Of a DNA stretch of 64,000 nt, positions 55,347 through 62,987 are shown piece by piece. The stretch is from Azoarcus sp. DN11 (GTDB lineage Bacteria > Pseudomonadota > Gammaproteobacteria > Burkholderiales > Rhodocyclaceae). The DNA lies in NCBI RefSeq assembly GCF_003628555.1, contig NZ_CP021731.1, positions 1,364,001 through 1,428,000 on the forward strand, in the 5' to 3' direction. The notes below the pieces were generated by a model. It saw only the letters and a program-made list of their open reading frames with translations. It was not told the DNA's origin and did no database searches. Every line of letters starts with the position of its first letter. Position 1 is the first letter of the stretch. Made by a program: the position numbers and the translations under genes.

Positions 55347-55652
55347 TTACTTCACGCGGATGTCGTTCTTCACCGACGTCACGCCTTTCACGCTGCGGGC
55401 GAGCTGCACGGCCCGTTCCATTTCCTGCCTGTTGTTCGCGAAGCCCGAGAGCTGCACGGCGCCCTTGAAGGTCACGACCTTGATGTCCAGGGCGTCGACC
55501 GCCTTGTCCTGCACGAAGGCCGTCTTGACCCGGGTCGTGATCACGCTGTCGTCGATGTATTCGCCGGTGCTCTCGTGCGTCGGCGTGCCGCTGCAGGCCG
55601 CCAGCGCGCACAGCGCTGCGGCGAGCAGGGTGGAGGCGATGATGCGCTGCAT
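55347..55652 (-). CDS. BON-domain lipoprotein
   Basis: This 101-residue protein has a lipobox (LAAC, cysteine 20) and a single BON domain: DSVITTRVKTAFVQDKAVDALDIKVVTFKGAVQLSGFANNRQEMERAVQLARSVKGVTSVKNDI. BON domains occur in OsmY and bind phospholipid surfaces. GGAGG lies 7 bases upstream of the ATG at 55652; the longer open frame is not supported. It is 14 bp below the EF-hand gene and probably cotranscribed. Confidence 0.9.
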   Translation of the reverse strand: MQRIIASTLLAAALCALAACSGTPTHESTGEYIDDSVITTRVKTAFVQDKAVDALDIKVVTFKGAVQLSGFANNRQEMERAVQLARSVKGVTSVKNDIRVK

Positions 55653-55666
55653 GATGTGTCCTCCTT

Positions 55667-56023
55667 TCATTCCGGCAATCCGCCCGGCCGCGCTGACTGT
55701 TGCGACAGCCGTTTCGCCTTTTCGTGCGCGTTCCACTCGATCAGCGAAATCTTTCCGTTGTGGTCGGTGTCGATCGCATCGAAGTTCGACAGGACCTCGG
55801 CCGAGCGCTTCGCCTCGTCCTTCGAGATCTGCCCGTCCTTGTCCTGATCGAGCTCCTTGAACATCGGCGGCAGTTCGGTGCGGCCGGCCTGGGGTGTCAC
55901 GCCCTTGAGCGCCGCCGGGGCGGAATCCGGGGTGACAGGGGGCTTGGCCGGGTCGGCGGCCGCCGCTGCAACGGGCAGGGTACCGGCGGCTGCCAGTGCG
56001 AGTACGGTAAGAATGTTTTTCAT
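55667..56023 (-). CDS. Periplasmic EF-hand protein
   Basis: This 118-residue protein has a signal peptide (1-22) and two EF-hand loops at 59-70 (DQDKDGQISKDE) and 85-96 (DTDHNGKISLIE). Both have the acidic residues and glycine needed for calcium binding. The mature N-terminus is Pro/Ala-rich. GGAG precedes the start. It is the first gene of the four-gene envelope set, divergent from the NarX-like kinase. A role in calcium sensing or buffering in the periplasm is inference. Confidence 0.87.
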   Translation of the reverse strand: MKNILTVLALAAAGTLPVAAAAADPAKPPVTPDSAPAALKGVTPQAGRTELPPMFKELDQDKDGQISKDEAKRSAEVLSNFDAIDTDHNGKISLIEWNAHEKAKRLSQQSARPGGLPE

Positions 56024-56226
56024 CGGTCCTCTCCTGCAGGGGTGGGGCTATCGTTTCGTTCGTGGCCCCGGCGGCGAATGCCGCTGCGTGCCTGTGCGAG
56101 GTGCGTCGCGAGCAGGGCCCATGGTAGGGATCGCGCAGGGGAGGGTCTGTCGGACGATGCGGAATCGCGTGTAGGACAAATCCTGCAAGAATCGAGACTC
56201 GCAAGAGCCCGTCGTGGAGATTCGCC

Positions 56227-57654
56227 ATGAGCCTGATGACGCCGATTCGCGCCTACGCCCGCACTGCCCGCCTCGGACGCCAGGGACTGCTGGCGCTGGG
56301 CTGCGTGCTGGTGCTGTCGCTCTTCGCGTCGAGCTTCTGGCAGGCGGGCACCAGCCTCGAGGCGCTCGGCAAGCTGCAACTGCATGCCGAGCGCACGGGG
56401 CGCGTCGACAGCCTGATGATCCAGCTCGTCGAAGCCGAGAACGGGGTGCGCGGCTACCTGCTCACGCGCAACCGCGCCTACCTCGAGCCTTACCTCAACA
56501 GCCTCGCCACGCTCAACTACACGCTCGACGACATCTACCTCGATCTCGGCAAGGGGCCGGAGAACGAGGAGATCCTGTCCCACATCACCGGGCTCATCAC
56601 GCTGCGCATGCGCATCCTCTCGGACGAGGTCGAGCGCGGCCAGCTCGCCGACCGCTCCGCGTCCGCGGACGGCCGGCGCTACATGGACGACATTCGCAAG
56701 ACGCTGGGCGAGATCAAGCGCCGCACGCGCGCGCAGGGCCAGCGATCGTTCGACGAGTCGATCGCCCACGTCGACCGCACGCGCTGGGTCGTCGCGACGC
56801 TCGCGGGCGGCGCGCTCGCGCTGCTGGTGATCCTGTTCCTCACCTTGCGCGCGCAGGTGCGGCTGCGCGAACAGATCGCCACGCTGCTCACGCGCGAAAA
56901 CGCCCGCCTGGAAGGCCAAGTGCGTGCGCGCACGGCCGAACTCTCCGATCTCGCGAGTCACCTCACGAACACGCGCGAAGCCGAAAAGGCGCGGCTCGCG
57001 CGCGAACTCCACGACGAGCTCGGGGCACTCCTCACCGCGGTGCGCATGGACGTCGCGTGGATCGCGCGCAAGCTCGAACCGGCCGCGCTCGCGCCGCATC
57101 GCGACCGCTTCGACCGCCTGCTGCGCACGCTCGACAGCGGCATCGCGCTCAAGCGCCGCATCATCGACGACCTGCGCCCGCCGCTGCTGAAGGAGCTCGG
57201 CATCGTCGCCGCGCTGCGCACGCTGGGCGAGGAATTCGCCAAGAACACCGGCATCGGGGTCGCGCTCGAGCTGCCCGAAGACGACCTCCCGCTGCCCGAG
57301 GAAACCTCGCTCGCGCTGTTCCGCATCGTCCAGGAAGCGCTCACCAACGTACGCCGCCATGCGCACGCGCAGCGCGTCGAACTGTCGCTGCAGGTCACGC
57401 CCGAATGCGTGCAACTGGTGGTCGCGGACGACGGCGCAGGCTTCGACGCGCACGCCGCGCGCGGGCGACACGGCCTTGCGGGCATGCGTCACCGCGTGCA
57501 GATGTTTGCCGGCGAACTCGCCATCGACAGCGCCCCCGGCCGGGGCACGCACATCCGCGCGAGCCTGCCCTGCGCACGGGGCAGGGCGGGCGAGCCGTCT
57601 GCCGAGTCCCCTCAGCCCGCCCTGGCGGAAGAACGGCGTATGGATTCCACGTAG
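56227..57654 (+). CDS. NarX-class sensor histidine kinase with CHASE3-like domain
   Basis: This 475-residue kinase has a transmembrane helix at about 22-40, a periplasmic domain resembling CHASE3 (DSLMIQLVEAENGVRGYLLTRN), a second helix near 185-207 and a coiled linker. The HisKA_3 domain has H262 in ARELHDELGALL; the HATPase domain ends with RHGLAGMRHRVQMF. It should act with the NarL-type regulator 0.4 kb downstream on the opposite strand. Its 3' end overlaps the receiver-only gene by 43 bp on the other strand. The signal is unknown. Confidence 0.92.
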   Translation: MSLMTPIRAYARTARLGRQGLLALGCVLVLSLFASSFWQAGTSLEALGKLQLHAERTGRVDSLMIQLVEAENGVRGYLLTRNRAYLEPYLNSLATLNYTLDDIYLDLGKGPENEEILSHITGLITLRMRILSDEVERGQLADRSASADGRRYMDDIRKTLGEIKRRTRAQGQRSFDESIAHVDRTRWVVATLAGGALALLVILFLTLRAQVRLREQIATLLTRENARLEGQVRARTAELSDLASHLTNTREAEKARLARELHDELGALLTAVRMDVAWIARKLEPAALAPHRDRFDRLLRTLDSGIALKRRIIDDLRPPLLKELGIVAALRTLGEEFAKNTGIGVALELPEDDLPLPEETSLALFRIVQEALTNVRRHAHAQRVELSLQVTPECVQLVVADDGAGFDAHAARGRHGLAGMRHRVQMFAGELAIDSAPGRGTHIRASLPCARGRAGEPSAESPQPALAEERRMDST

Positions 57655-58022
57655 TCCAGCAGGGCATCCATCTCCAGCGCCTTGTCGAAGAAGCGGTCCA
57701 CCCCCAGCGCGCAGCAGCGCTCGCGCAGGTGCGTGTGGGTGTGGTTCGTGAACACCGCCGTCGAGGGCTGCCCGTAGCGCTCGGGTTTCGCCCGCAATGC
57801 GTGCAGCACCCCGAGCCCGCTGCCCTCGCGCAGGTTGAGATCCACGATCGCCAGGTCCGGGCGCTGTGCCTCCAGCTCCGCGAGCGCCGCAGCTTCGTCC
57901 GCCGCGACGGCGACCACTGCGACGCCCTCCAGCTCCTCCAGCATCCCGCCCAGCAGCTTGCCGAGGAGGGGGGAATCCTCGATCAGCAGGACCTTCAGCG
58001 GCGGGAGGGCGTGCGGCGCCAT
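57612..58022 (-). CDS. Stand-alone response-regulator receiver domain
   Basis: This 136-residue CheY-like protein has only a receiver domain: E15-D16 in LLIEDSPLL, phospho-acceptor D61 in LAIVDLNLREG, threonine in VFTNH and the lysine in FDKALEMD. There is no output domain. Start ATG at 58022 is 13 bp after the NarL-type gene stop, so the two are cotranscribed. It may serve as a phosphate sink or protein-interaction switch for the neighbouring kinase. The start is given by context; ribosome-binding is weak. Its 3' end overlaps the kinase gene by 43 bp (opposite strand). Confidence 0.85.
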   Translation of the reverse strand: MAPHALPPLKVLLIEDSPLLGKLLGGMLEELEGVAVVAVAADEAAALAELEAQRPDLAIVDLNLREGSGLGVLHALRAKPERYGQPSTAVFTNHTHTHLRERCCALGVDRFFDKALEMDALLDYVESIRRSSARAG

Positions 58023-58035
58023 GATCGGGGCGTCC

Positions 58036-58671
58036 TCACTCGACCAGCAACCCGTGCCGGATCGCGTACGCCGCGAGTTCCGCATTGCTCGCGACCTCCA
58101 GCTTTTCCAGCAGGCGCGAGCGATAGGTGCTTACGGTCTTCACGCTCAGCGCAAGCGTATCCGCGATATCCGACACCGACTCGCCGCGCGCGAGACGCAG
58201 GAACACCTGCAGCTCGCGCTCCGACAGCGACTCGTGCGCCGGCGCCGTCCCGCCGCCCGCCAGCTCCTCCGCGAGCAGCTCCGCGGTGCGCGTCGACACG
58301 TAGCGCCGGCCCTCCGCCACGGTACGGATCGCGCGGATCAGCGCGTCGCGGTCGCAATCCTTGCACAGGTAACCGTCGGCCCCGTTGCGCAGCAACGCCA
58401 CCGCGTAGCGCTCCTCGGGAAAGCCCGACAGCACCAGCACGCGCACGTCCGCAAAGCGCTGGCGGACCGCGCGCAGCACGTCCACGCCGCTCTGCCCCGG
58501 CAGGGCGAGGTCGAGCAGCACGACATCGCAGCCCGTGTTGCGCAGCGCCCCGAGCGCCTCCTCGCCGGAAGTGGCCTCGAACGCGATTTCGAGGTCCAGC
58601 TCCTCCGCGAGCATCTCGCGAAAACCCGCGCGGACGATCTGGTGGTCATCGACGATGGCGATTCGCAGCAT
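58036..58671 (-). CDS. NarL/FixJ-family response regulator
   Basis: This 211-residue regulator has a receiver domain with D8-D9 and D54 (VLLDLALPGQSG), lysine in CKDCD, and a LuxR-type helix-turn-helix at about 148-205 (LSERELQVFLRLARGESVSDIADTLALSVKTVSTYRSRL). Its partner is probably the NarX-like kinase convergent to it. It lies in an operon with the receiver-only protein. Confidence 0.94.
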   Translation of the reverse strand: MLRIAIVDDHQIVRAGFREMLAEELDLEIAFEATSGEEALGALRNTGCDVVLLDLALPGQSGVDVLRAVRQRFADVRVLVLSGFPEERYAVALLRNGADGYLCKDCDRDALIRAIRTVAEGRRYVSTRTAELLAEELAGGGTAPAHESLSERELQVFLRLARGESVSDIADTLALSVKTVSTYRSRLLEKLEVASNAELAAYAIRHGLLVE

Positions 58672-58743
58672 GCAGGCTCCCGAAATGGCATCCGAACAGT
58701 TAGTCCGTCCCCGCGCCGCTTGCGTTCGCGCCGCGGCATTCCC

Positions 58744-59211
58744 TCAAGCGCCCACCGGCAGCGCCTGCCGGTCCACCACCCGCCGCAGCACGAAGCTCGA
58801 ATGCACACCCGTCACGCCGGGAATGCGCGTGATGCGGTTCAGCAGCAATTCCTGGTAGGCGTCCATGTCGCGCACGACGACTTTCATCTGGTAGTCCGCC
58901 GACTGCCCGGTGATCAGCAGGCATTCGAGCACTTCCGGGATGGCGAGCACGGCTTTCTCGAAGTCCTTGAAGCGCTCCTGCGTGTGGCGGTCCATCGAGA
59001 TCTGGATCAGCGCCATCAGCGTGAGCCCCAGCGCCTTCGCATCGACCAGCGCACGGTAGCCCGCGATCAGGCCCGATTCCTCCAGCGCGCGCACACGCCG
59101 CAGGCAGGGCGAGGGCGACAGGCCGATGCGGTCGGCGAGATCCTGGTTGCTGATGCGCCCGTCCTGCTGCAGCACGCGCAGGATCTCGCGGTCGTAGCGG
59201 TCGAGTTGCAT
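58744..59211 (-). CDS. Lrp/AsnC-family transcriptional regulator
   Basis: This 155-residue protein has an N-terminal helix-turn-helix (DREILRVLQQDGRISNQDLADRIGLSPSPCLRRVRALE) and a C-terminal RAM (ligand-binding) domain. Such proteins sense amino acids, typically leucine. It is divergent from leuA, with nested dyads between, so it probably regulates leucine synthesis and itself. The ATG at 59211 is at the canonical MQLDRYDREIL; the longer open frame upstream covers the promoter region and is not credible. Confidence 0.93.
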   Translation of the reverse strand: MQLDRYDREILRVLQQDGRISNQDLADRIGLSPSPCLRRVRALEESGLIAGYRALVDAKALGLTLMALIQISMDRHTQERFKDFEKAVLAIPEVLECLLITGQSADYQMKVVVRDMDAYQELLLNRITRIPGVTGVHSSFVLRRVVDRQALPVGA

Positions 59212-59248
59212 GTGATTGCCGGTGTGTTGACGATTATTTCCGTGGATG

Positions 59249-59280
59249 TCTGCAAATCTAGCAGATGCGCAATAATCTGC
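59249..59280. promoter_or_regulatory. Nested dyads between lrp-type gene and leuA
   Basis: TCTGC-N7-GCAGA (59249-59265) and GCAGAT-N8-ATCTGC (59261-59280) share one arm. The 15-bp-like spacing and AT-rich middles (AAATCTA, GCGCAATA) resemble Lrp/AsnC family sites. They lie 37-69 bp from the Lrp-type start and about 104-135 bp from leuA. Confidence 0.6.
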
Positions 59281-59383
59281 CAAAAAAATCGTTGATGCGC
59301 TGCAAGAACGCAAGCCTCTGCCAAGTCCTTTTGCGTACCATGCTTCCCATCGACAACCATTCTTCGCACCCCCGGACCCCATC

Positions 59384-61081
59384 ATGTTGACCGACCCGTC
59401 CAGCAAGTACCGTCCCTTCCCGCCGGTGAACCTCCCGGACCGCCAGTGGCCCAGCCGCGTCATCGACAAGCACCCGATCTGGATGAGCACGGACCTGCGC
59501 GACGGCAACCAGTCGATCTTCGAACCGATGGACGCCGCGAAGAAGATGAAACTCTTCCACACGCTGTGCGACATTGGCTTCAAGGAAATCGAAATCGCCT
59601 TCCCGTCGGCGTCGCAGATCGAATTCGACTTCGTGCGCGAACTCATCGAAGGCGGCCACATCCCCGACGACGTCACGATCGAGGTCCTCACCCAGGCGCG
59701 CGAGGAGCTCATCCGCCGCACGATGGAGTCGATCCGCGGCGCCAAGCGCGTGATCGTGCACGTCTATAACGCCACGTCGGAAACCTTCCGCGAGACCGTC
59801 TTCGGCATGAGCAAGCCGCAGATCATCGACCTCGCCGTGTCGACCGTGAAGCTCATCAAGCAGCTCGCCGCCGAACAGCCCGAGACCGAGATCCGCCTCC
59901 AGTACAGCCCCGAGACCTTCACCGCCACCGAGCTCGATTTCGCACTCGAAGTCTGCAACGCCGTCACCGAAGCCTGGGGTGCGACGCCCGACAACAAGGT
60001 CATCCTCAACCTGCCCGCGACGGTGGAGGTCGCGACGCCCAACGTCCACGCCGACCAGATCGAGTGGATGCACCGCAACGTCGCCCGCCGCGACAGCGTC
60101 CTCATCAGCGTCCACCCGCACAACGACCGCGGCACCGCCGTCGCCGCCGCCGAGCTCGGCCTCATGGCCGGCGCCGACCGCGTCGAAGGCTGCCTCTTCG
60201 GCAACGGCGAGCGCACCGGCAACGTCGACATCGTCACGCTCGCGCTCAACCTCTACACGCAAGGCGTCAATCCGGGACTCGACTTCTCGGACATCAACGC
60301 CGTCGCCCGAACCGTGGAGCACTGCACCCAGCTCCCCATCTCCCCGCGCCACCCCTACGTCGGGGACCTCGTCTTCACGGCCTTCTCCGGCTCCCACCAG
60401 GACGCCATCAAGAAGGGTTTTGCGGCTCACAAGGCCGATCAACCGTGGAACGTGCCCTACCTCCCGATCGACCCGGCGGACGTCGGCCGCAGCTACGACT
60501 CGGTGATCCGGGTCAACAGCCAGTCCGGGAAGGGCGGGATCGCCTACCTGCTCGAAACCGAATACGGCATCGTCCTGCCGCGGCGCCTGCAGGTCGAATT
60601 CGCCGCCGTCGTGCAGAAGCACGCCGACACGCACAAGGGCGAAGTCACGGCCGCCGACATCTGGCGCCTGTTCTCGGAAACCTACCTCGCCAACGACAAG
60701 TCGGTGCGCTACGTCGGGCACCACCTCTTCGAGCACGACGCCGCCCAGGGCATCCGCCTCACGCTCGAAATCGCTGGCCAGCCGCAGACCCTCGTCGCCG
60801 AAGGCAACGGCCCGATCGACGCTGCCGTGCGCGCGCTGCACGTAATCGGCATCGACCTTCAGGTGCGCAGCTACGAGGAACGCTCCTTCGGCAGTAGCGC
60901 CCAGTGCGGCGACGCCCGTGCCTACGCGCTGATCGAAGTGGCGCGCCCCGGCGCCGCGGGAGACTGCTTCGGCGTCGGCATCGACGAGAACATCGTCACC
61001 GCGTCGATCAAGGCGATGGTCAGCGCGCTCAACCGCGCCGGCGGTGCGGCCCTCGCCAGCGAAAAGCCGCACGCGGCCTGA
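59384..61081 (+). CDS. leuA: 2-Isopropylmalate synthase
   Basis: This 565-residue enzyme condenses acetyl-CoA and 2-oxoisovalerate, the first step in leucine synthesis. The N-terminal form [16 protein letters not shown] and the length place it in the LeuA subfamily also found in yeast and actinobacteria. The metal site HPHNDRGTA and the C-terminal leucine-sensing domain ([16 protein letters not shown]) are present. No leader peptide or T-box is evident, so control through the divergent Lrp-type protein is the likeliest. A hairpin follows the stop. Confidence 0.95.
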   Translation: MLTDPSSKYRPFPPVNLPDRQWPSRVIDKHPIWMSTDLRDGNQSIFEPMDAAKKMKLFHTLCDIGFKEIEIAFPSASQIEFDFVRELIEGGHIPDDVTIEVLTQAREELIRRTMESIRGAKRVIVHVYNATSETFRETVFGMSKPQIIDLAVSTVKLIKQLAAEQPETEIRLQYSPETFTATELDFALEVCNAVTEAWGATPDNKVILNLPATVEVATPNVHADQIEWMHRNVARRDSVLISVHPHNDRGTAVAAAELGLMAGADRVEGCLFGNGERTGNVDIVTLALNLYTQGVNPGLDFSDINAVARTVEHCTQLPISPRHPYVGDLVFTAFSGSHQDAIKKGFAAHKADQPWNVPYLPIDPADVGRSYDSVIRVNSQSGKGGIAYLLETEYGIVLPRRLQVEFAAVVQKHADTHKGEVTAADIWRLFSETYLANDKSVRYVGHHLFEHDAAQGIRLTLEIAGQPQTLVAEGNGPIDAAVRALHVIGIDLQVRSYEERSFGSSAQCGDARAYALIEVARPGAAGDCFGVGIDENIVTASIKAMVSALNRAGGAALASEKPHAA

Positions 61082-61090
61082 CAAGCCTGG

Positions 61091-61118
61091 TAGCGCGGAC
61101 GCTCAGGCGTTCGCGCTA
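61091..61118 (+). terminator. Hairpin after leuA
   Basis: TAGCGCGGACGC-TCAG-GCGTTCGCGCTA is a 12-bp stem (one G-T pair) with a 4-nt loop, starting 10 bases after the leuA stop. There is no T tract. Confidence 0.6.
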
Positions 61119-61186
61119 CAGCCTGTCCGGAGGGCTGACGACACCCCTCCACAGCGATTATTAACACGGCAATCTAATAGATCACC

Positions 61187-61251
61187 CCGTTCGCCCTGAG
61201 CTTGTCGAAGGGCTAGGCTCGGCAGGGCTTCGACAAGCTCAGCCCGAACGG
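61187..61251. repeat. REP-like inverted repeat
   Basis: Arms CCGTTCGCCCTGAGCTTGTC and GACAAGCTCAGCCCGAACGG face each other across about 25 bp. TTCGACAAGCTCAG-type repeats are widespread between proteobacterial genes. The arms are nearly, not perfectly, complementary (GGG/CCC swaps inside). It lies at the point where the integrase remnant stops. Confidence 0.7.
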
Positions 61252-61266
61252 TATTTGGTTGCCGGG

Positions 61267-61865
61267 TTAATAAGCACATGTGTGCAGAGGGGCAAGCATT
61301 GCAGGCAGCATCACGCGCCCTTTCCTCCCTTGCCTTCGCGCACCGTAATCCCGTTACGCTCGAAGCCGACGTCCTTCACGCGCAAGCGAAGAGCCTCCAT
61401 GAGTCGCATGCCCGTGCCGTACAGGAGCAGCGCGAGATCGCCCTCCACGCCGTCCATTGTCGCGAGCAATCTTGCTACTTCGCCCCGCGACAGCACCGCC
61501 GGCACGCGCTCACGCTGTTTCGGCCGGCCAATCTCGATCATCCATGGCAAATTCATCCTAGGCACTTCGCGGTACAAGAATAGGAGCGCGGAAAGCGTCT
61601 GAGTGTGTGTCGAAGGCGCCACCGCGCGCTCGCTGATCAGCCAGCGCAGGAAGTCCTCGACCTCGGCGGCGCCCATCTCGCTCGGATGGCGCAAACCCTG
61701 ATGCCGGACGAAAAGGCGCACCCAATAGACATACGCCTGTTCCGTTCGTATGCTGTAGTGCTTGTACCGGATACGTTCCCGCACCTGATCGAGCAGCCGC
61801 GCGGGCCGCGGATAGTCCCCGGAAGGCTTCAAGGCGGGTTTGGTCGTGTTGTGTATACTGTGCAT
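61267..61865 (-). pseudogene. Truncated integron integrase (IntI-like)
   Basis: The reading frame of 184 codons (61311-61865) matches the N-terminal half of integron integrases: RIRYKHYSIRTEQAYVYWVR, GLRHPSEMGAAEVEDFL, LPWMIEIGRPK and the first catalytic arginine R154 in YGTGMRLMEALRLRVKD. A one-base deletion after GKGGK (about 61318) shifts the frame to an early stop; read in the restored frame, RVMLPAMLAPLH continues the IntI pattern to a stop at 61267. The HxxR, H and Tyr residues are lost, so it cannot recombine DNA. Its promoter keeps a perfect LexA box. No cassette (attC) array was recognised. Confidence 0.85.
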
Positions 61866-61899
61866 AAATACAGTATAGCCAATAAGGATGTGATTACAA
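61856..61899 (-). promoter_or_regulatory. SOS promoter: LexA box over the -10 of the integrase remnant
   Basis: TACTGTGCATAAATACAGTA (61856-61875) is a perfect LexA site, CTGT-N8-ACAG. On the minus strand TTGTAA (61894-61899) and TATACT (61872-61877) are 16 bp apart, and the LexA site overlaps the -10 element. Integron integrases are known to be under SOS control. Confidence 0.85.
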
Positions 61900-62134
61900 T
61901 GGCATCATGCAGTGACGTGCGCGCCTACTTATACAGCACGCAACCTACTTATGCAGCAACTTTGCTGTCTACAACACGTTGAACTAAACCGCTTGCGCGG
62001 TGGCAGGCAGTCGATGCGTTTAGCATCGCCATCTTGTTCGCTGACCACTGCCTTGCGACAGGATTTTCCAGCAAATTTCGTCACCTGATCGATCCTGAAA
62101 CCGGGAATGTTCCCGGCATCTTCAGGAGACGATC

Positions 62135-62980
62135 ATGTCTGTCTTGCGCCAACGAATGGATGAGGCGATGGTGCTGCGCGGCTTCTCGGCGCGCACGCGC
62201 GAGTGCTACCTGCGCTGCGTGGCGGGGCTGGCGCGCCACTACCATTGCCCACCGGATCGGCTCGACGCGGCCCAGATCCAGGCCTATCTGCTGTACCTGA
62301 TCGAAGAGCGCAAGCTCGCCTACGCGTCGGTCAATCAGGCCAATTGCGCGATTCGCTTCCTGTTGGCGCGGGTGCTCGGGCGCGAAGCGGGGGACTTCGA
62401 GATTCCGATGGCCAAGGTGCCCAAGCGGCTACCCCAGATCCTCACCCGCGAGGAAGTGGTGCGGCTGCTGGCGGCGGCTCGCAACGAACGCGCCCGCGCC
62501 GCGCTGACGACGGCCTATGCGGCCGGTTTGCGGGTGTCCGAGCTGTGCGCGCTGGAACTCTCCGATATCGAGTCAGCCTCGGATCGGATGTGCCTGAAGG
62601 TGCGGCAGGCCAAGGGCGGCAAGGACCGCTACACGCTGCTCTCGCCGCGGCTGCTCGAAGTCCTGCGCCACTACTGGCGCCTGTACCGTCCGGGGCGCTG
62701 GCTGTTTCCGAACGGCGCCGGCGACGGACCGATGGGCGCGGAAACGGCCCAGCGCATGTACTGGGCCGCGCGCGATACGGCTGGGATCGCCCCGGGCGGG
62801 GGCATCCATTCGCTGCGCCACGCCTTCGCCACCCATCTGCTCGAAGCCGGCGTCGATCTGCCGACCCTCCAGCGCCTGCTCGGACACGGCCATGTCACCA
62901 CGACGATGCGCTACCTGCATCTGGCGCGCTCACGCCTGACCGGCACGACTTCGCCGCTCGAGCTGCTCGACCCGCACTGA
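62135..62980 (+). CDS. Tyrosine recombinase of an IS91-type element
   Basis: This 281-residue recombinase has a complete catalytic set: R133 (AAGLRVSELCALEL), K160, H225-SLR (R228), H251 (LLGHGHV) and Y260 (TTTMRYLHL). The N-terminal SAM-like arm-binding domain spans 1-85. It is of the XerC/XerD type, but its neighbour 7 bp downstream is an IS91 transposase. AGGAG lies 7 bases before the ATG. Its role in these elements is not settled; it may resolve dimers or help integration. The intact frame suggests selection. Confidence 0.9.
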   Translation: MSVLRQRMDEAMVLRGFSARTRECYLRCVAGLARHYHCPPDRLDAAQIQAYLLYLIEERKLAYASVNQANCAIRFLLARVLGREAGDFEIPMAKVPKRLPQILTREEVVRLLAAARNERARAALTTAYAAGLRVSELCALELSDIESASDRMCLKVRQAKGGKDRYTLLSPRLLEVLRHYWRLYRPGRWLFPNGAGDGPMGAETAQRMYWAARDTAGIAPGGGIHSLRHAFATHLLEAGVDLPTLQRLLGHGHVTTTMRYLHLARSRLTGTTSPLELLDPH

Positions 62981-62987
62981 GCGCCCG

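Noticed and set aside
61866..62134. attI/attC recombination sites between the integrase remnant and the IS91-type element
   Set aside because: A GTTGAAC occurs (61978-61984) but no paired RYYYAAC and no attC-like secondary structure could be made out.
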